DNA of 64,000 nucleotides from Heterodera schachtii (taxonomy: Eukaryota > Nematoda > Chromadorea > Rhabditida > Heteroderidae), in contig SIJG01000051.1 in NCBI GenBank assembly GCA_023374025.1, forward strand, positions 458,146-522,145, written 5' to 3'. Of the stretch, positions 12,501 through 22,466 are shown piece after piece; position 1 is the stretch's first letter, and every line of letters starts with the position of its first letter. The position numbers were made by a program, and so were the translations under genes. The notes beneath the pieces are model-generated. The model had not been told where the DNA came from, did no database searches, and saw nothing but the letters and a program-made list of their open reading frames with translations.

Positions 12501-13915
12501 AAATTTTAAAAATTTTTTATCGCTTACAAATAAATTTATTTCAATTATAACATCAAAGATATTTGAAAAAAGGTTAATCAATAATTGATATTTAAAAAAA
12601 TTTAAATGTGCGAAGTAAGTAAAAAAATGATAATGAAGTTACAAATTTTCAAATCAAATGAATTATAAAATTTAAGGTCAATTCATTTATAGAATACGCA
12701 AAAATTAATTCATTTACAAAAATATTCAATATATTTGCATCTCAAATTACGTGAAGATATGGATAATAGGAATGACAATAAAAAAATACTTTTATTATAT
12801 TGAAAATGCTGTTTTTCAATGATACGAATCAATTTTACAATCACAGGACATGAAAAAATAATAATAGTTGGTATTTCAAATTTAACAATTAATATTAATT
12901 TTAAAAAAAGAAGAGGAAATGAAATGGAAATAAAAAATATATTTATTATTATTATTAAAAAACAATAATTATAATAATATTTTAAATAATACACTTAATG
13001 CAAAATTCAATAATCGTAATTCATTATTTTTTGAATGTGAAATTTATTAAATCATAATTTTCTTTTTTTTTCTTACCTCACCGCTCCATTCACTTTTATT
13101 TTTGTGTTTCCTAAATATTAATTTGATATTTTGAATTTACGAAATAGCTTTGTACTACTATAAATTATCTAAGCACATAAAATTATGATGCACTCATGAT
13201 TAGAAAATTTCATTAACAAGTAAATAAATAAATTTAAAAAAAAATAAAATTTAAATTAATTGGCAAACAGAAACTTATAAGAACCAAAAATTTAAATGTA
13301 AAAATTTTTATATGGCAATAAACTTCACAAAATAAGAGTTTTTTATTTAAAATAAAATGTTATTAAAACTTATTTTCTTAGGTTTTTTTTTATAACGTAA
13401 TCGTATTTAATTACGCAAGGATTAGAAATTGCAAACTCAAATAATTAATAATTATCTTACTTTACGCATAATTTTTTTGGGACAAAATAATTTTTGCATA
13501 TGGTAATGAGTCATTTTAATTTAATTTTACAGAAATCTAATTTAATGATTATTGGTTATTTTAAATATAAATAGTTTTTTCTCATTCATTTAATAATTGG
13601 AAAAAATATATTTTTTCTACAAAGAACAGAAAGGAAAAATATGAATTAAATTTAAATATTTCAGCAAGTAAACTTAAAAAAATATTTATATCTTTTAATA
13701 TACTTCCCAAAACTATAAATTTTTTAAATTATTATAAATTTTACAATTTAATCTATAAATAAATATAATAAGAAAACGCGTCATAACGCTGGAGTTAACA
13801 ATAAAAAATGCATCAATTATCATATCATTAAAAAATAAAGAGTAAATCGTATAAACAAATTAACAAAAAAATTTTATATTTAAAGCATTTAACTAGAATA
13901 ACAAAATATGAAAAG
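9551..13915. other. T-rich then A-rich non-coding stretch
   Basis: Apart from a possible acceptor near 10404, I see no gene. The plus strand is T-rich to about 11.4 kb and A-rich after that. Frames of 63 and 94 codons at 10617-10808 and 12710-12994 are F/I/L/Y-dominated and look like chance. A small hairpin occurs at about 11997-12028 (atcaggaat...attcctgat). Confidence 0.5.
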
Positions 13916-14080
13916 ATACAGATACCATTAATGGTAACAGGAAATAAAGACACAGTAAAAAATCGTTTAATAATAGATTATTTATTAAATATTTAAATAA
14001 GATAATTTATAAAAAATTTATCTATTTAGTATTGTTATGCAAAAAAAAAAACTTATTTTTACAATAATTACATGGATATA
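13916..14080. repeat. dispersed repeat, copy shared with 46553-46728
   Basis: Both loci read accattaatggtaacagg or close to it, then aaataaagaca, 'atcgttta', A/T-rich sequence, 'attg(t/g)tatgcaaaaa', and 'a(c/a)aataattacatggatata' with scattered differences, in the same orientation over about 165 bases. No coding sequence or terminal inverted repeats are seen, and the class is unknown. Confidence 0.6.
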
Positions 14081-16419
14081 GAATTAATTATAATATTAAT
14101 ATGTGATAATTATTTTTGCAATAGGCCAATTTTGAAGCGAGAAGGGACGATTAAAATCATTATTTATTTTTTATATTTTTTGTACAAAAAATACTGTTCT
14201 ATGAAATAATATAAAATGACAGATGAATCGGAGAAATAAAATGGAAAGATATGCGGAATTAATTTTTGAGTAATTTTTTAAAATAAAGAAATATTTATAA
14301 AAAATAATTTGACCACAAATCAAAATATTTATTTTTTTAAATTTTTGCTAATGATTAAAATAAAGAAGTTACAAAAAACATAAAAAATGATACAAATCTT
14401 AAACATTAAGAATGTTATAAAATAAAAATAAAATATTTAAAAATAATTTAAAAAATAATACATTAAATATTATGAATCAGAGAAATAAAAAAATGAATTT
14501 TGTGCAAATTTAGTAAAGAAAAAAAATACTCAATTCATTTAAATTAAAATTCAGAGAAAAAGAATTAATGTCATCGATATTTAGTTTTGCCCAAAAATTT
14601 TTATTATCTAAAAGATTTTCCAAATCTATTTCAAAATCGCGCAAAATATGTTAATTAACTTTTACCTTTTAGTTTAAAAATTTTCACTATATTTATATAC
14701 ATTTGTAAATTTTGTAAATATTTCTTATTCTTGTTTTTTTTACATCTTTGTGATTTTTCAAACATGTAATTCCCATCCTTACTTGTGATTAAAAGAGGCA
14801 ACTCACGCATCTTAAAGCAAATCTCCCATATTCATAAATATCTAATAAAAAAATAAAAATAAAATTAATTTATGAGAAGAGGAAAATAATAAATATGACA
14901 ATTGCCTGACAAAAGTATTTATCAAGCTAAATATAATATTATGTAAATGAATATTAAGTTAAGATGATGAAAAAATAATAATTATGTTGCTAGTAATAAG
15001 CATTATTAAATTTGAAAACACTAAATAATTTAAAATCACTAAAAATTAATTGCTCGAAAATAGTAAATGTAAAACTAAAAAGAAAATTAAATATAAAGCA
15101 TTTTCAAAATTTGACGTCTTAAAGGAAATTAAAAATGAATTAAATAATTGCAAATTCAATTATTGATAACATAGAAATCATTGTTATCATTGAAAAATTA
15201 ACAATAGTAAAAGAAAAAATATTTAAACAAAATGAAAAACCCCTTTAAATAATTTTAATAATACAAAAAAATGTTGCATTCTAACCAGAGGTAGAATGTC
15301 GAAAAACCCTGAACAGTACATAATGAAGCTAAAATAAATTATTTTTTCAAAATTATTTATTATGAGTTATTTTTATTAAAATATTGAACATTTGTTTTTC
15401 TTTTAAACCATAATGTTTTAGATAAACATTAAAGCTAAGTACTTGAAAATCTATTAACATGAAAATTTGAAAATTTTTTGTTAATGAAAAAAATTTCGGG
15501 GGAATTAAAAGTATAATACGAGACAAGCATATTAAAATGAGATATCCTAAATAGCTAAATATTAATATTTGCATAAAGAAATAATTATTTTATTAAAATT
15601 GAATATACAATGATATTTAAATACATCCCTTTAATTTTGAAGCCGTAATGGAGAATGAAAGTCAAAAAAAGTTATGGCATCCGTTCGCATGAAATTTTAT
15701 CTACCAAGCAAATCATGATATAGAAAGAAAAATGATAGATTTAAAAAATAATAATGAACTGAATTTATAAAAAGAAGCATATAAATGATATAAACAAAAC
15801 ACAATATAAAGATATTATATTTTCATGAAAAATAAATAAAAATATCTTCATGCATTATGAAACTATAAATGAGTTATTTTAAACATAATTAATCAATAAT
15901 TTATATGCAATAAAAATATGAATATTTATTTTCTTATAATCAGCATTATTAAATGAATCAAAGAAAATTGAAATACAGTCAATATCAAATCATTAAAAAT
16001 TGTATTTTATTTTTAAATAAAAAATAATTGAAAAAATAAATTCATTTTTGGAGCAGATAGTTTGAAGAAAACAATTTTAAAAAGATTTTAATGAAAGTCT
16101 TGAAAATTTTTTCGTATAAAAAAATATTGTTTATAATAAAACTAATCATTGATACCAGTAGAAATGAAAATGTTTATTACAGCACGGTCTCTATCCAATT
16201 AATTCTTTTAAATTTAATCACTTCAGTAGTCCAGTATTCTATTCTGCTATCAAATATCGTTTTTTTTTTGGGTGTGCGGTAAATTCTTGAAATTAAATTG
16301 TTTAAGTTAAATATTCAATATCTAATGTCTGTATGTCTACGTATTTATTGTAAGAATAGATTTTTCTTGCGTATCAATAGTAATTAATAAAATTTTATAA
16401 AATTATGAAGGAGGCTATA
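14081..16419. other. A-rich non-coding stretch
   Basis: No supported gene. A 51-codon frame on the minus strand (14810-14655) and a 73-codon frame at 15353-15574 have no recognisable domain. A small hairpin with a 7-bp stem (cattcta...tagaatg) lies at about 15279-15300. Everything else is low-complexity A/T sequence. Confidence 0.5.
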
Positions 16420-16560
16420 ATTAAGAATCGGTATCGGTTTTCGAGACTTGACTAGTTGACCCATTCGAAGAGTTAAAAATCTCATGTAAATTCTTTGTCT
16501 TTAATAATTCTTTTATAAATCTCCAAAAAGTTTTACTGAACACTAAATCAAAACTTTTTT
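16420..16560 (-). repeat. dispersed repeat, inverted copy of 46384-46500
   Basis: On the reverse strand this reads ...gagattt-type sequence, then ttcgaatgggtcaacta, then tctcgaaaaccga. The plus strand at 46384-46500 gives the same order of words, including agattt, attattaaaga and atgagattttt. The two copies are about 30 kb apart in opposite orientation and clearly diverged. No coding capacity. Confidence 0.6.
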
Positions 16561-18029
16561 TGGATTAACTTCTATAAAATAAAGAAAAATAATTATAGAA
16601 ATGATAAATTTGTGTTCTGGACAATCTGAATTTGGATTCCGATTTTTTTTTTGCGCAATCCGAAAAAAATCCGCGGAATCCCAATCATTATCAATGAAAA
16701 TATAATCATTCAATAATATTAAAAAGTAGGTAATTAGGTTGAATAAATGTTTTTGTTTTTTATGAATCAATTAAAAATAAAACGCTTACCATTCTGTTAA
16801 TGGGCATAAAAAAACCTTAGAACTCAAATTAAATCTATATTTTTTTTGTTTCAATCTTTCTAAAAATTCAATGAAGTTAATTTAAATAAATTTAAAAAAT
16901 TGTATTTATAAGTGAAAAAATAGATATTTAGAATAATAATCAATAGGAAGCAATTATTAAATTAAAAAACACTTTTATTAATGAAAGCAAAGAACAACAA
17001 TTACTATTTCTGATCCTCCAAAACCAAGAGTTTTATTTAAAATAATTTAATGTAACAATTGGAGAAGTAATAAAAAAAAATAATAGAAATTATATTATAT
17101 ACGAAACCAATTTATAAAAATGAGAGGAAACGTTGTCAAACAATGCAGTGGCATTATACCGACCAAAATTAATAAAAATAAATTACTAAGCAATCAAACA
17201 AAATTATAACAAACAATTTATAATATTAATAAAAAAAGGAATGGAAGTGGAAAAGCCTTTTAATAGGGAAAATCTGGACAATTTTGAAGTTTCATTTTCT
17301 CCTAATATTTTCTTTTAGACATAAAAGTTTATTAATGAAAATCTATTAGTTATTATTATTTTTTGTTATGGTCTTATTTATTATATAATGAAATGTGCGT
17401 TTTAAACTTGTTCTTTCTAACATTTGTAATATTTGATAATTTTGTTCTCTATAAATTATTTATAAATTCACTTTATTAATTTTTTATAATTTTATGTGAT
17501 AGTAACTTTAAAACTATGAATTGTCAATACTTCGACAAAAATCCAATAAACTAAAATATTATTTGATAAATTTTTTAAAGACTTATTTAATTGCTCAAAA
17601 ATAATTATAGAAATGTAAAAAATCATTTCCTCAAAAAGTTCAATATTGCAAAATTAAATTAAATAAATAAAAATAAAAATGTTTTTGCATAAAGTATAAT
17701 AAATGTATTCCCAAATAATTAATATTTGTTTTCTATAAAAATCATAAATTTTTGTGAAAAGAAATAAGCCATCTATTATTTTCCAATTGGTAATGATAAA
17801 TTTATTAATAAAAACAAAAATGAATAGCAGACAAAATAGTATTTATTTATAATTTAGTTTTTCTTAACAAAACGAATAATACATTCTTTCTTTTAAAAAA
17901 AAATAAAACCCAATTTAACTGTACGTAGCAATTCTGAAAATATTAAGATTCTAACAGTGACAAGACGAAAGGATGTCGGAAAAAAATTTTACGAATTTTT
18001 TCCGAAAAAGGGGTGTTAAGTAAATATAA
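16561..18029. other. A/T-rich non-coding stretch
   Basis: I see no gene. A 75-codon minus-strand frame at 16543-16770 overlaps the dispersed repeat at 16420-16560 and is not supported as a gene. A local word repeat (attcggattccgatttttt and ccgcggaatccc) gives a small GC bump at 16630-16685. The rest is A/T-rich sequence without features I can name. Confidence 0.5.
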
Positions 18030-18170
18030 TTAACAATTCTTGAAGTGAGGGAGAGCACTTTTAAAGAAACGTGCAGCACTTATATTGTATCTATTGATAG
18101 TTTAGCTCTTGAGAAATCAAATTTGGCTTTAGACTTACCGCAATCTTTTTCATCTAATTTCATTAATTTT
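18030..18170 (+). pseudogene. short open frame resembling a coding relic
   Basis: Forty-seven codons open between stops at 18027-18029 and 18171-18173, with no ATG at the start. The predicted peptide has a balanced composition (for example TFKETCSTYIVSIDSLALEK and a following LALDLPQSFSS) quite unlike the surrounding low-complexity frames. It sits 440 bases upstream of the composite transposon. It might be an internal exon or a fragment of a retroelement polyprotein. I cannot match it to a family from memory. Confidence 0.25.
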
Positions 18171-18625
18171 TAAAAAGACAAAATTGAATTCTTTTTTTAT
18201 TTCATTCATAAAGTTTTAAATAAAAAATCGTATATTTTTAAATATAAAACTCTTTAAAAATCTATAAATTATTATTTTTTATTTTACATTTCCATTTAAT
18301 TTCTCTTCTTTTTTCTTTTGTTTAAATTATTGTGATAAAATTTAATTTTTTAATTTAAATGTATGAATTAGGATATTTCTAATTTATTTTCGTGCCAAAA
18401 TCTCCAATTGTGATTTGCGGCTGCATATTCTATATAAATAAATGTTTTTATTTCTTCAATTCATAATAATAAATAAATTTTAAAAATTTAGATTTAATTT
18501 GATTCTTATTTTAAAAAATTATATAATTTTTTTTAATTTAATTTTTTAAGCATTTTCACGTTTAAATTTATGTCAATTTTATGTTTCAGTTCCTAATTTA
18601 ATTTAATCATTATTAGAGACCGACT

Positions 18626-19017
18626 CTTGAGGCATATGCCTTTTTTTCTGCGCACTAGTTTCGATATATTAAGCATAAATAACGCATTTTCCACTTGGTT
18701 TAAGGCTTCTACGTTGACTTTTATTATGCCTTTTTTTGCCTTTTTCGGGATTTTCGTGCTGTAAATGCCTTTTTTGGCATTTTACCGTTTTGGTGCCTTT
18801 TTGGCGTTTTTTCCGAAAAATTCCATAAAAATAAAATCGGGAAAATACACCTCTAAGAATTGAAAAAAAAATTTCGGAAAATACACCCCTAAGAATTAAA
18901 AAATTTCCCAAAAATTGATCGCCAACATTTCCTTTTTTTCTTGATAAAAAATTTTAGGTTTGAAAATTTTCTTATTCAAAAAAATTATAAAACAGTTAAT
19001 TATCATTTAAATTAGGG
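18626..19017. repeat. left subterminal zone with gccttttt words
   Basis: Contains repeated 'gccttttt' words and the phrase cctttttcgggattttcgtg (about 18747-18766). A very similar phrase (actttttcgggattttcgtg) occurs at the other end of the composite element, near 25462-25481, in the same orientation. At 18838-18905 two copies of aaaatacacc(c/t)ctaagaatt lie about 45 bases apart, a module found inverted at 44458-44535. An 80-codon minus-strand frame here is made of these repeats and is not a gene. Confidence 0.6.
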
Positions 19018-19165
19018 TCAAGCCCCGATCCCGAGCCCCCCGGCCCCCGACCCGACCCGAGACGTTTTTTGGGCCGATCCCCCGACCTGACCCCCGACAT
19101 GTCGTCCCCCGAGGTCCCCGACCCCCGACTTTTTGCCCCCCGACCCCCCGACACTATTTCGGTGG
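19018..19165. repeat. cccccgac-rich block 1
   Basis: GC-rich simple-sequence block built from ccccgac/cccgac words, with embedded 'gacatgtcgtccccc'. The same kind of block recurs at 19884-19966 (including gacatgtcgcccccc) and, inverted, at 25309-25360 (gggggcaaaaagtcggggg). The phrase 'gactttttgccccccgac' here is the reverse complement of sequence in the right block, so the blocks flank the composite interior as an inverted pair. Confidence 0.65.
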
Positions 19166-19283
19166 ATTGGGGACTCCGAGCGTTTTAAAAATTTAAAAGT
19201 TAATTCATCCACGAAGGCGGGAAATATTGAAAATTTTTGAGATTTTAAACAAATTTTCTTAATAAAATTCATTAAAAATTACG

Positions 19284-19640
19284 AAAAACTTTCCGGTGGC
19301 GCCTATCGGCACCGCCGCCCCACCCAAAACCATGGTGCCGATCGTTAATTTTTCAAAATATCAACACCAAGGCCGAAAAATAAGATTTTAGGGTCAAAAA
19401 TAATAACATTTAGCAACATTTTTTCAAATCAGTAAATTTTTACAATTTTTTGATCAAAATGCTATCAAATTTTAGGGCCGGCGGTGCCGAGAGGCGCCGC
19501 CGGGAGAATTTTTTGAAAATTTGAGTTCATTTTGCCCGCATATTTTCACCAAAAATCATCAATTTTTGCGCGATTTTGAGAAAATTTTTAAGAACAATTT
19601 TGCGGACTGGCGGTGCCGATAGGGGGTCCGGGTCGTTTTC
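19284..19640. repeat. GGCGGTGCC palindromic module (three partial units)
   Basis: Three occurrences of a GC word pair (ggtggcgcctatcggcacc at about 19294, ggcggtgccgagaggcgccg at about 19483, ggcggtgccgatagggg at about 19610) are separated by A/T-rich spacers. These contain aaaattttttgaaaattt-type and gattttgagaaaattttta-type sequence. The words are nearly self-complementary, so the module can fold. Related modules are at 34990-35150, 38932-39105 and 54953-55116. Function unknown. Confidence 0.6.
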
Positions 19641-19683
19641 GTACGAGCACCTGGCCCGGATTTCATAATTATAAATATATTTA

Positions 19684-19757
19684 AGAAATCTGAACAATTT
19701 TCGTAGCTACACCAAAATCAGAACATTCTTATAAATAAGAACAAATGAAAGCCCTGG
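19684..19757. repeat. module shared with the hAT-like element at 47629-48168
   Basis: The segment around 'caccaaaatcagaacatt' followed by 'agaaca' and 'ccctg' matches 47797-47872 (ccccaaaatcagaacatt ... agaacagatcacaaccctg) in the same orientation. Both sit inside hAT-like elements with different termini, so the module has been exchanged or was inherited from a common ancestor. Confidence 0.5.
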
Positions 19758-19883
19758 TTTAAAGGCCAGCTTGGACTCACTCGAACTGGCGCTAACAAAA
19801 TCAGATGATTAAAAAGAAAAAAAGGAAGATTTACGAGCATTTAAAAAGAAAAAATTGTTTTTTTCGTTAAAAAATTTCGTTGA

Positions 19884-19966
19884 TCACTACCCGATCGGGG
19901 TCCCCGACCCCCGACAATTGAGCTCCCCCCTGCCGACCCAACCCCCGACATGTCGCCCCCCAGAAC
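19884..19966. repeat. cccccgac-rich block 2
   Basis: Second GC-rich block of ccccgac words, with gacatgtcgccccccag near its end at about 19945. It abuts the start of the palindromic GGGTAA/TTACCC array (agaacgaggtaa at 19963). It repeats the theme of block 1 at 19018-19165. The array's usual lead word gggcccgtaccaaa is missing here, as though the junction were truncated. Confidence 0.55.
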
Positions 19967-20037
19967 GAGGTAATGTTACCCGGGTAGACTTACCCGGGTA
20001 ACTTAACCCGGTTAACTCACCCTCAGCTGCGGGTTAA
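19967..20037. repeat. palindromic cluster, left part of the unit split by the LTR element
   Basis: Reads ttacccgggta and 'ccctcagctgcgggttaa' up to the insertion point. Joined to 22714-22791 it is nearly identical to the uninterrupted sister unit at about 24430-24580. The LTR element therefore lies inside one array unit. The final gttaa (20033-20037) is the left copy of the 5-bp target duplication. Confidence 0.85.
20033..20037. repeat. target-site duplication gttaa, left copy
   Basis: Five bases directly left of the 5' LTR, matched by 22714-22718 right of the 3' LTR. The sister array unit has a single gttaa at 24503-24507 in the same context, confirming it as the integration target. Confidence 0.9.
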
Positions 20038-20123
20038 TGTTAGGGTTGGGACTCAAATGACCGCCCCAATTATTTATTTGTTTATGTCCCTCGCCTCTGT
20101 ACTCTCTCTCCGCTTTCCTCCCC

Positions 20124-20130
20124 ATAAATA
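20124..20130 (+). promoter_or_regulatory. TATA-like box in the 5' LTR
   Basis: ATAAATA directly after a pyrimidine-rich run, about 120 bases before the AATAAA signal. This position fits an LTR promoter. It is preserved at 22553-22559 in the 3' LTR. Assigned from motif and position only. Confidence 0.5.
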
Positions 20131-20243
20131 GTCCGCCCTTTGACCCATTCCTTCACTTGTATTTCACTTCATTTATTTGTTGCTTCATCCCCAATCGATA
20201 TTCCCCATTTTGCTTCCTTTGTTATTTATTTAATTTTGTCTTC

Positions 20244-20249
20244 AATAAA
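20244..20249 (+). promoter_or_regulatory. polyadenylation signal in the LTR
   Basis: AATAAA near the 3' part of the LTR, followed by a T/G-rich stretch (ggtaattattgtttgcc). The 3' LTR copy at 22672-22677 would be the one used to end the element's RNA. Confidence 0.55.
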
Positions 20250-20286
20250 TTTGGTAATTATTGTTTGCCCTCGGCCGGCACAACAA

Positions 20287-20304
20287 TTGGCGACGCCCGT
20301 GCAG
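20287..20304 (+). promoter_or_regulatory. primer binding site-like sequence
   Basis: Starts one base after the 5' LTR and reads ttggcgacgcccgtg. This resembles the TGGCGAC-type primer binding sites common in Ty3/gypsy elements, where a tRNA 3' end primes minus-strand DNA. The specific tRNA cannot be named from the window. Confidence 0.6.
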
Positions 20305-20697
20305 CAGTTTTTTTTTATTGCAATTGAAGCAATACTGCGGCCTATTTTGAATATTGTCGACAATCTAATTGAAGCAAATTTGGAATTTTGTTGTTTTGCT
20401 TGTAGCATTCAACAAACTCTCATTCCAATTAAATTTTTTGCGGCGGGAGAAGGTCAACTGAAGCGAATCGACCAACGCCGAGGATTTGTGCTTTTGTTTA
20501 TTGTCTTGCAGACAATAAACAGACTTCAGTTCAGTCCCTGCTAGCGAGTTTTGAACTGCTAGTGGAAGAAAATTTTTTTTAGTGCTTCTGATTTTGTGTT
20601 TAGGCAACACTTATCAGATCATCCACGCGCACCCACTCAGTTAGCAGCTAGGCGCTACTAACGGAAGAGTGGTGAACGACATTCCACAAAAAGGGAC

Positions 20698-22365
20698 ATG
20701 GCACAACCACCGAATGTAGGGGAATTGCTGCAAGTAATTGCGAAGCAGCAGGAGCAAATTACGCAATTTTTGGCGACGCACCAAAAAGGAGGAACCAAAA
20801 CAGCAAGCCAGTCGGCTCAGCAATTACCAGTGCTACCGGACATGGAACAATTTGAAATGGGAGAGCAGCACTCCAACATTGAAGATTGGATCGACCGCTT
20901 CAATTTTGCGATTGACTGTGCCGCTCCGACCCTTCCGGACGAATTGAAGGTGAAATTGCTGATGACGAAATTGGCCGGCGTTGCCTACAGCGAATACAGC
21001 AAGTCATGTTTACCAAAGAAGGTAACTGAATTCACTTTTGCGCGGACGATGGAGAAGCTCAAGGGTTTGTTCGGCAAACCTCAATCCATTTGGATTGACC
21101 GCTATGAGTGCCTCCGCGCAGTGAAGCATGACGGAGAAGAATTTGGAATGTTTATCAACCGGCAGAAAAGGCTTTTAAGGGACTTCAATTTTAAGAAATT
21201 GAACGAAGAGCAATTTAATTGCTTAGTCCTTCTCCTTTCATTGAAGGCGCCGAATGAAAGCATTCTACGTTCACGGATTTTGGCAAAGTTGGCGGCAGAT
21301 GGAGACCAAATCAAATACGACAATGTCGTCGAAGATTTGAAGGTTTATTTGTCTACCATCTCCGAAGCAAAGACGCTGGAGCAGCCGCCAACAACGACCA
21401 AGAAAATATTCGCTGTGAAAAAAGGGCATAAGAAAAGAGAAGGATCCTCATGCAGTTCTTCCGTAAAAAGCACTTCTTCGTATGGAAATTTGGCACAACG
21501 CGGATGCTGGCGTTGCGGAGTGAGCCATTTTCCGAAGAAATGCAACCATTTGAAGACAACGTGCCGAAAATGCAATAAGATTGGCCACTTGGAACGCATG
21601 TGTGCCAAGCATCAGGCATGGTTGAAGAAGAACGACGACCGAATCAAGGATGGAAAAGCGACAAATTGTGTAAGAATTGGCGCATTAATGCTGGAAAATG
21701 GGACGCAGCAGAAGAAATTGATTGAAGCGCCGATTGGAGTGAATGGAAACGACGTGGAATTCGTGATGGACATGGGAACGGAAGTCACAGTTTTGTGCCA
21801 AGAATCCCACCGACAAATTGGAAGTCCGAAATTGGGCCATTGCAAGGAAAAGGCCATCCTTCACGACGGATCCACGCGCCGATTCTTGGGAAAAGGATTT
21901 GCAAAATTCTCATTTGGAGGGCAAATCATGAAAGGACAATTTTTTGTCTCTGAGAAGGGATCCAAAAATTTGTTTGGAACCGACATGATGGACAAATTTG
22001 GACTTTTGGATGGATTTAAGAAAAATCTGAAAGTTGTGCAGCAGGAAGAAAATATTCAGAAGGAAATCCCTGCAAAGTCCAAATCAAAGAATGCCCAAAA
22101 GAATGAAGGGCGAAGTCCAACGAAACATTTCGCTGTCGAAGCGAAAGTGATCACAATTGGAGGATCACAGCCGATGCAGATTGGCTACGTCATTAGCCGC
22201 AAGGGAATGATGTACGACGTCCACTTCCAAGATGGATACACCGGACGATTCCACGCCAACAATTTGGAGGAGTATTTACCGGCCAAGTTTGAAGGACCCG
22301 GATATGTGGACACCGATTCGCAAAATGAAAGCGATCGCCACACGAACTCCAATGGCAAACGTTGA
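20698..22365 (+). CDS. Gag-protease polyprotein with integrase-tail-like C-terminus
   Basis: 555 residues, ATG at 20698 after a 412-base leader, TGA stop at 22363-22365. In order: a Gln-rich N-terminus (about 1-45); a Gag/capsid-like region (about 50-225) with W/F-rich helices of the type in invertebrate K02A2.6-like gypsy elements; a basic linker (KKGHKKRE, 241-248); two zinc knuckles, C270-C273-H277-C282 (CX2CX3HX4C) and C289-C292-H297-C302 (CX2CX4HX4C); then a retroviral-type aspartic protease (about 345-440) with active site FVMDMG, Asp358, and a later FGTD (426-429) in place of the usual LLG-D motif. After a basic linker, residues about 480-535 (GYVISRKGMMYDVHF...) resemble the tail that follows integrase. 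Gag packages RNA into virus-like particles in the cytoplasm and the protease cleaves it. The enzymes between protease and tail are missing in frame. Codon use is GC-richer than the surroundings. Confidence 0.9.
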   Translation: MAQPPNVGELLQVIAKQQEQITQFLATHQKGGTKTASQSAQQLPVLPDMEQFEMGEQHSNIEDWIDRFNFAIDCAAPTLPDELKVKLLMTKLAGVAYSEYSKSCLPKKVTEFTFARTMEKLKGLFGKPQSIWIDRYECLRAVKHDGEEFGMFINRQKRLLRDFNFKKLNEEQFNCLVLLLSLKAPNESILRSRILAKLAADGDQIKYDNVVEDLKVYLSTISEAKTLEQPPTTTKKIFAVKKGHKKREGSSCSSSVKSTSSYGNLAQRGCWRCGVSHFPKKCNHLKTTCRKCNKIGHLERMCAKHQAWLKKNDDRIKDGKATNCVRIGALMLENGTQQKKLIEAPIGVNGNDVEFVMDMGTEVTVLCQESHRQIGSPKLGHCKEKAILHDGSTRRFLGKGFAKFSFGGQIMKGQFFVSEKGSKNLFGTDMMDKFGLLDGFKKNLKVVQQEENIQKEIPAKSKSKNAQKNEGRSPTKHFAVEAKVITIGGSQPMQIGYVISRKGMMYDVHFQDGYTGRFHANNLEEYLPAKFEGPGYVDTDSQNESDRHTNSNGKR

Positions 22366-22377
22366 ATGCCGAAGACG

Positions 22378-22446
22378 AATTGACGTGTCGGACGGACGTG
22401 TCGAGAGAAAAAGAATGGACGTGTCAAACGGACGTGTCGAGGAAAG
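22378..22446 (+). repeat. two-unit repeat of gacgtgtc words before the polypurine tract
   Basis: After the stop codon two units of about 35 bases occur, each with gacgtgtc(g/a) and acggacgtgtcgag followed by an A-rich stretch. The four gacgtgtc words are regularly arranged in the 3' untranslated part of the element. They could be a packaging or RNA-structure element, or simply a local duplication. Confidence 0.6.
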
Positions 22447-22455
22447 ATCCTTTTT

Positions 22456-22466
22456 AAGGGGGGAGA
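22456..22466 (+). promoter_or_regulatory. polypurine tract
   Basis: aaggggggaga immediately before the 3' LTR. This is the standard RNase H-resistant primer position for plus-strand DNA synthesis in LTR elements. It abuts the TGTTAG end of the LTR. Confidence 0.85.

Larger units (their letters stand above)
20038..20285 (+). repeat. 5' LTR
   Basis: 248 bp, starting TGTTAGGGTTGGG and ending GGCACAACA. It holds a pyrimidine-rich stretch, a TATA-like ATAAATA (20124-20130), and a polyadenylation signal AATAAA (20244-20249). It matches the 3' LTR except for three substitutions and one single-base gap near 20206-20232. A 134-codon frame crossing the LTR and leader (20140-20544) is not a gene. Confidence 0.95.

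Noticed and set aside
12710..12994. 94-codon minus-strand frame
   Set aside because: Composed almost entirely of I, F, Y and L translated from A/T repeats; no coding signal.
20140..20544. 134-codon plus-strand frame across the 5' LTR and leader
   Set aside because: It starts inside the LTR and runs through the primer binding site and leader of the retrotransposon; the real ORF starts at 20698.
20698..22365. Reading the ORF with a ciliate-type genetic code because of the high A+T content
   Set aside because: The ORF is complete under the standard code with no in-frame TAA or TAG and ends in TGA; nothing calls for another code.
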